Below, piece by piece: positions 6,325 to 8,295 of a DNA stretch of 8,295 nt. Below the pieces are notes generated by a model. That model was not told where the DNA came from. It saw nothing but the letters and a program-made list of their open reading frames with translations, and did not search any database. A program made the position numbers and the translations under genes. The stretch's first letter is position 1; each line of letters opens with the position of its first letter. Origin of the DNA: Dehalococcoidia bacterium (lineage in GTDB: Bacteria; Chloroflexota; Dehalococcoidia; GIF9; AB-539-J10); the NCBI GenBank assembly GCA_030603265.1, contig JAUVYD010000049.1, positions 1-8,295 of the forward strand. Reading direction: 5' to 3'.

Positions 6325-6333
6325 TGTGGACAA
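6325..6333 (-). promoter_or_regulatory. DnaA box in the gyrB leader
   Basis: The minus strand reads TTGTCCACA, identical to the DnaA box known from Streptomyces and Mycobacterium and one base from E. coli TTATCCACA. It lies about 80 bases before the gyrB start and about 15 bases after its predicted transcription start. DnaA could repress or tune gyrB here, or it could be an auxiliary origin site; both are inference. Confidence 0.5.
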
Positions 6334-6354
6334 CATAGCTGGAGACACTAAGAA

Positions 6355-6381
6355 ATTGTACCACATTTGGGAAGGGGTCAG
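6355..6381 (-). promoter_or_regulatory. Candidate gyrB promoter (extended -10)
   Basis: The minus strand has TGGTACAAT (6363-6355), an extended -10 with TACAAT, and a partial -35 CTGACC (6381-6376) at a short 15-base spacer, directly after the hisS stop codon. Transcription would start near 6348, giving a leader of about 100 bases. It would let gyrB be expressed apart from hisS. No stem-loop terminator was seen between them, so read-through is also likely. Confidence 0.5.
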
Positions 6382-7665
6382 CTATGGAGAAGCACTATCG
6401 GGTGAGTACTCAACAGCCCTGGCAAGATGTTCAAGCAGGGCATCTTGGAGCAGCGTCGATTGCTCGTTGCGCGCCATGTCCCGGACGACTGCCGTGCCCG
6501 CCTCAACTTCGTTGTCTCCCAGGATTATCGTGTGCCTCACACCCAGAGAGTTGGCCTGACGCAACTGCGCCTTGAAGCTCTTGGTGCCCGTGGATGCCAG
6601 AACGCCGACACCTGCGTCCCTCAGCCTTCTTGCCAGGCTGATGGCTGTCTGCCGGGCTGGCGTGCCCACGTGCGCAATGTAGACGCGCGGCCCTGGAGGT
6701 ATGGGGACATCGAGTCCCTGTTCCTTGATGTTGAGGATTACTCGCTCCAGGCCCATGGCGAAGCCGACGGCAGGCGTGGGTTTGCCCCCGATTTGCTCAA
6801 TCAATCCGTCATATCGGCCCCCGCCCACGATGGCGCTCTGGCTCCCCTGGCGCTGAGGCAGAATCTCGAAAACCGTTCTCGTGTAGTAGTCGAGTCCCCG
6901 CACGAGAGTGTGGTTAAGCGCAAAAGGAATTCCGAGAACCTGTAGCTGTTCCTGGACCTCGCGGAAGTGGTCCTTGCACTCGGGACAGAGGTAATCGGCG
7001 ATGTGCGGCGCAGTTGCTACGATCCGTTTGCAGGCGGATTCCTTGCAGTCGAGCAGCCTGAGGGGATTCCTCACCATGCGAACCCTGCAGTCGGAGCACA
7101 CATCGGCGGAGAACCCCTGGTAGTGTTGCCGGAGCACCTCGACGTACGCGGGTTGACATTGGCGGCACCCGATGCTGTTGAGCAGCACCGAGAGCCCTGT
7201 CAGGCCAAGCGACTCCAGGAAGCGTATGGCGAGCTCGATAACCTCGACATCGAGGATTGGCGAGGCGTCACCGAGCGCCTCGCAGCCGAACTGGTGATGC
7301 TGGCGGAACCTTCCCGCCTGGGGCCGCTCGTAGCGAAAGGTGGGCCCGATGTAGTAGAGGCGCACGGGTTGCGAGAGGTTGAACAGACCATGTTCCACGT
7401 ACGCCCGGCATACGGGAGCGGTGTTCTCGGCCCTGAGCGCGAGCTTCTGCCCACCCCGGTCCTCGAACACATACATCTCCTTCTCCACAAGGTCGGTCCC
7501 CTCCGCGTCGGTACGTGCGAAGAGGCCGTAGTCCTCGAACGCCGGAGTGTCGATGCGCTCGTAGCCGTAGAGGCGGCATACCTCGGCAGCACGCTGCTGC
7601 ACGTGAGCCCAGTATGCCTGCTCAGCAGGCAGTATGTCGGTGGTCCCCCTGGGTGCCCTGTACAC
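6382..7665 (-). CDS. hisS: Histidyl-tRNA synthetase
   Basis: This cytosolic class II synthetase charges tRNAHis with histidine. The 427-residue product starts at GTG 7665 with MYRAPRGTTDILP, a classic HisRS opening; the ribosome site is weak (GGAG about 15 bases upstream). Motif 2 is GPTFRYERPQAGRFRQHHQFG (107-127) with Arg111. The histidine-binding signatures are LVRGLDYYTRTVFEI (254-268) and GGGRYDGL (281-288). Motif 3 is GFAMGLERVIL (301-311) with Arg308. A Cys-rich insertion, with pairs at 167/170, 190/193, 207/212 and 227/230, matches the insertion of many bacterial HisRS proteins and may bind metal. The anticodon-binding domain spans about 325-420. It sits 37 bases downstream of iorB, probably in the same transcript. 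No T-box leader is possible in that gap. Confidence 0.97.
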   Translation of the reverse strand: MYRAPRGTTDILPAEQAYWAHVQQRAAEVCRLYGYERIDTPAFEDYGLFARTDAEGTDLVEKEMYVFEDRGGQKLALRAENTAPVCRAYVEHGLFNLSQPVRLYYIGPTFRYERPQAGRFRQHHQFGCEALGDASPILDVEVIELAIRFLESLGLTGLSVLLNSIGCRQCQPAYVEVLRQHYQGFSADVCSDCRVRMVRNPLRLLDCKESACKRIVATAPHIADYLCPECKDHFREVQEQLQVLGIPFALNHTLVRGLDYYTRTVFEILPQRQGSQSAIVGGGRYDGLIEQIGGKPTPAVGFAMGLERVILNIKEQGLDVPIPPGPRVYIAHVGTPARQTAISLARRLRDAGVGVLASTGTKSFKAQLRQANSLGVRHTIILGDNEVEAGTAVVRDMARNEQSTLLQDALLEHLARAVEYSPDSASP

Positions 7666-7702
7666 GACTGCTCAGTTGTGCTCCGTCAAAGCCTGGTGGC
7701 GC

Positions 7703-8295
7703 CTATGAGACGGCCTTGAAGCCCCTTTCCAGAGCTTCGAAGTTGAGCTCGAGTCGGTCCGGCGGCAGGCTCTCCCGCAGTTCTGCCTTGATGTCCTCGA
7801 CGTCGAGAGATAGCTGTCCAGTCCCGAGCAGCGCGCCGACCATGACGATGTTCATCGCGATGGGGGCCTTCAACTCAAGGGCAATGCTCGTTGCGTCGAC
7901 AAACCAGGCTGCTGCGGACATGTCTGTGACCGCCTTCTTGAGGTCCTCGATGTCGGGGTAGCTCTCCTTGGCGGCTGAAACGCTGGCCGGTATGACGGGA
8001 TACGTATTGCTGAGGCAGACGGTCTCCGGGTTGCCGTACTTTTCCAGGAGCCGCAGGGTCTCAAGGGGCTCGAGGCCCAGGATGAGATTGGCATGGCCAT
8101 CGGGCATGAGAGGGCCGACCTCTCTCTTCTTGGAGATGCGGACGGTACTGAAGACCGCGCCACCGCGTTGGGCCGCGCCGAACGTCTCCCCGATGGTGAC
8201 GTAGTAGCCCTTCTTGAGGTAGGCGCCACCAACGATTCCCGAAAGGAGGATATTGCCCTGTCCTCCCACTCCGCAGATGACGAGGTTCAGGGGAT
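7703..8295 (-). CDS. iorB: Indolepyruvate ferredoxin oxidoreductase beta subunit, 5' end cut off
   Basis: The frame is open to the right edge; 196 residues are visible, about the full length of an IorB, so probably only a few N-terminal residues are missing. A GTG at 8269 is not the real start, because it would cut the conserved strand PLNLVICGVGGQGNILLSG. Other landmarks are AAQRGGAVFSTVRI, ANLILGLEPLETLR and IAMNIVMVGALLGTG, all typical of the gamma-type domain of 2-oxoacid:ferredoxin oxidoreductases. With IorA (thiamine diphosphate and Fe-S subunit), IorB oxidatively decarboxylates arylpyruvates to aryl-acyl-CoA and reduces ferredoxin, in anaerobic aromatic amino acid use. The iorA partner would be expected to the right. 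The same domain also forms the gamma subunit of 2-oxoglutarate or branched-chain 2-oxoacid oxidoreductases, so substrate is not certain. Confidence 0.78.
   Translation of the reverse strand, partial: PLNLVICGVGGQGNILLSGIVGGAYLKKGYYVTIGETFGAAQRGGAVFSTVRISKKREVGPLMPDGHANLILGLEPLETLRLLEKYGNPETVCLSNTYPVIPASVSAAKESYPDIEDLKKAVTDMSAAAWFVDATSIALELKAPIAMNIVMVGALLGTGQLSLDVEDIKAELRESLPPDRLELNFEALERGFKAVS

Noticed and set aside
7666..7702. A T-box or attenuator before hisS.
   Set aside because: Only 37 bases separate iorB from hisS, too short for such a leader, and no stem-loop is evident.
6967..7719. A 250-codon open frame on the plus strand opposite hisS.
   Set aside because: It is antisense to conserved HisRS motifs, shows no recognisable domain and has no ribosome site; a codon-bias shadow.
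1..8295. A mobile element, defence system, CRISPR array or other novel accessory system.
   Set aside because: All seven genes are recognisable housekeeping or metabolic families. No transposase, integrase, long repeats, tRNA attachment site or unknown gene cluster was seen.

Overview
The window is ordinary bacterial core genome, not an accessory island. It carries seven protein genes. Reading left to right these are a flavin oxidoreductase of the Old Yellow Enzyme family (minus, runs off the left edge), fmt (minus), dnaA (plus), nadD (plus), gyrB (minus), hisS (minus) and iorB (minus, runs off the right edge). No tRNA, rRNA, CRISPR array, insertion sequence or phage gene was seen, and no gene-free stretch exceeds 300 bases.

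The organism is a bacterium of moderately high G+C (about 55-59% in the rows I counted by hand). The neighbourhood dnaA-nadD-gyrB-hisS, with an indolepyruvate ferredoxin oxidoreductase subunit nearby, recalls from memory the origin region of Dehalococcoidia (Chloroflexota). That placement is tentative and rests on no search. The ferredoxin-linked oxidoreductase and the probable Fe-S-type flavoenzyme suggest an anaerobic or fermentative lineage.

The most informative part is the 186-base gap between dnaA and nadD. It starts with four same-oriented 9-mers of the form TGTNGAYAN, close to the inverse of the DnaA box TTGTCCACA. An A+T-rich stretch follows at about 3656-3720. By hand count, the plus strand changes from C-rich (all sampled rows of fmt and dnaA) to G-rich (nadD and everything sampled to the right) across this gap, although dnaA and nadD are on the same strand. 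Together this makes the gap a good candidate for the chromosomal origin, oriC. If so, dnaA, gyrB, hisS and iorB are all transcribed against the replication fork, which is unusual for essential origin-proximal genes.

Layout and function: fmt (initiator Met-tRNA formylation) and the flavoenzyme form a leftward unit with a 38-base gap. dnaA is divergent from fmt across 179 bases holding candidate promoters and several short repeats. nadD (NAD synthesis) and gyrB (DNA supercoiling) converge with only 6 bases between stop codons. iorB and hisS form a leftward unit. gyrB lies downstream of hisS but has its own candidate extended -10 promoter plus an exact TTGTCCACA DnaA box in its leader, which may link supercoiling capacity to DnaA.
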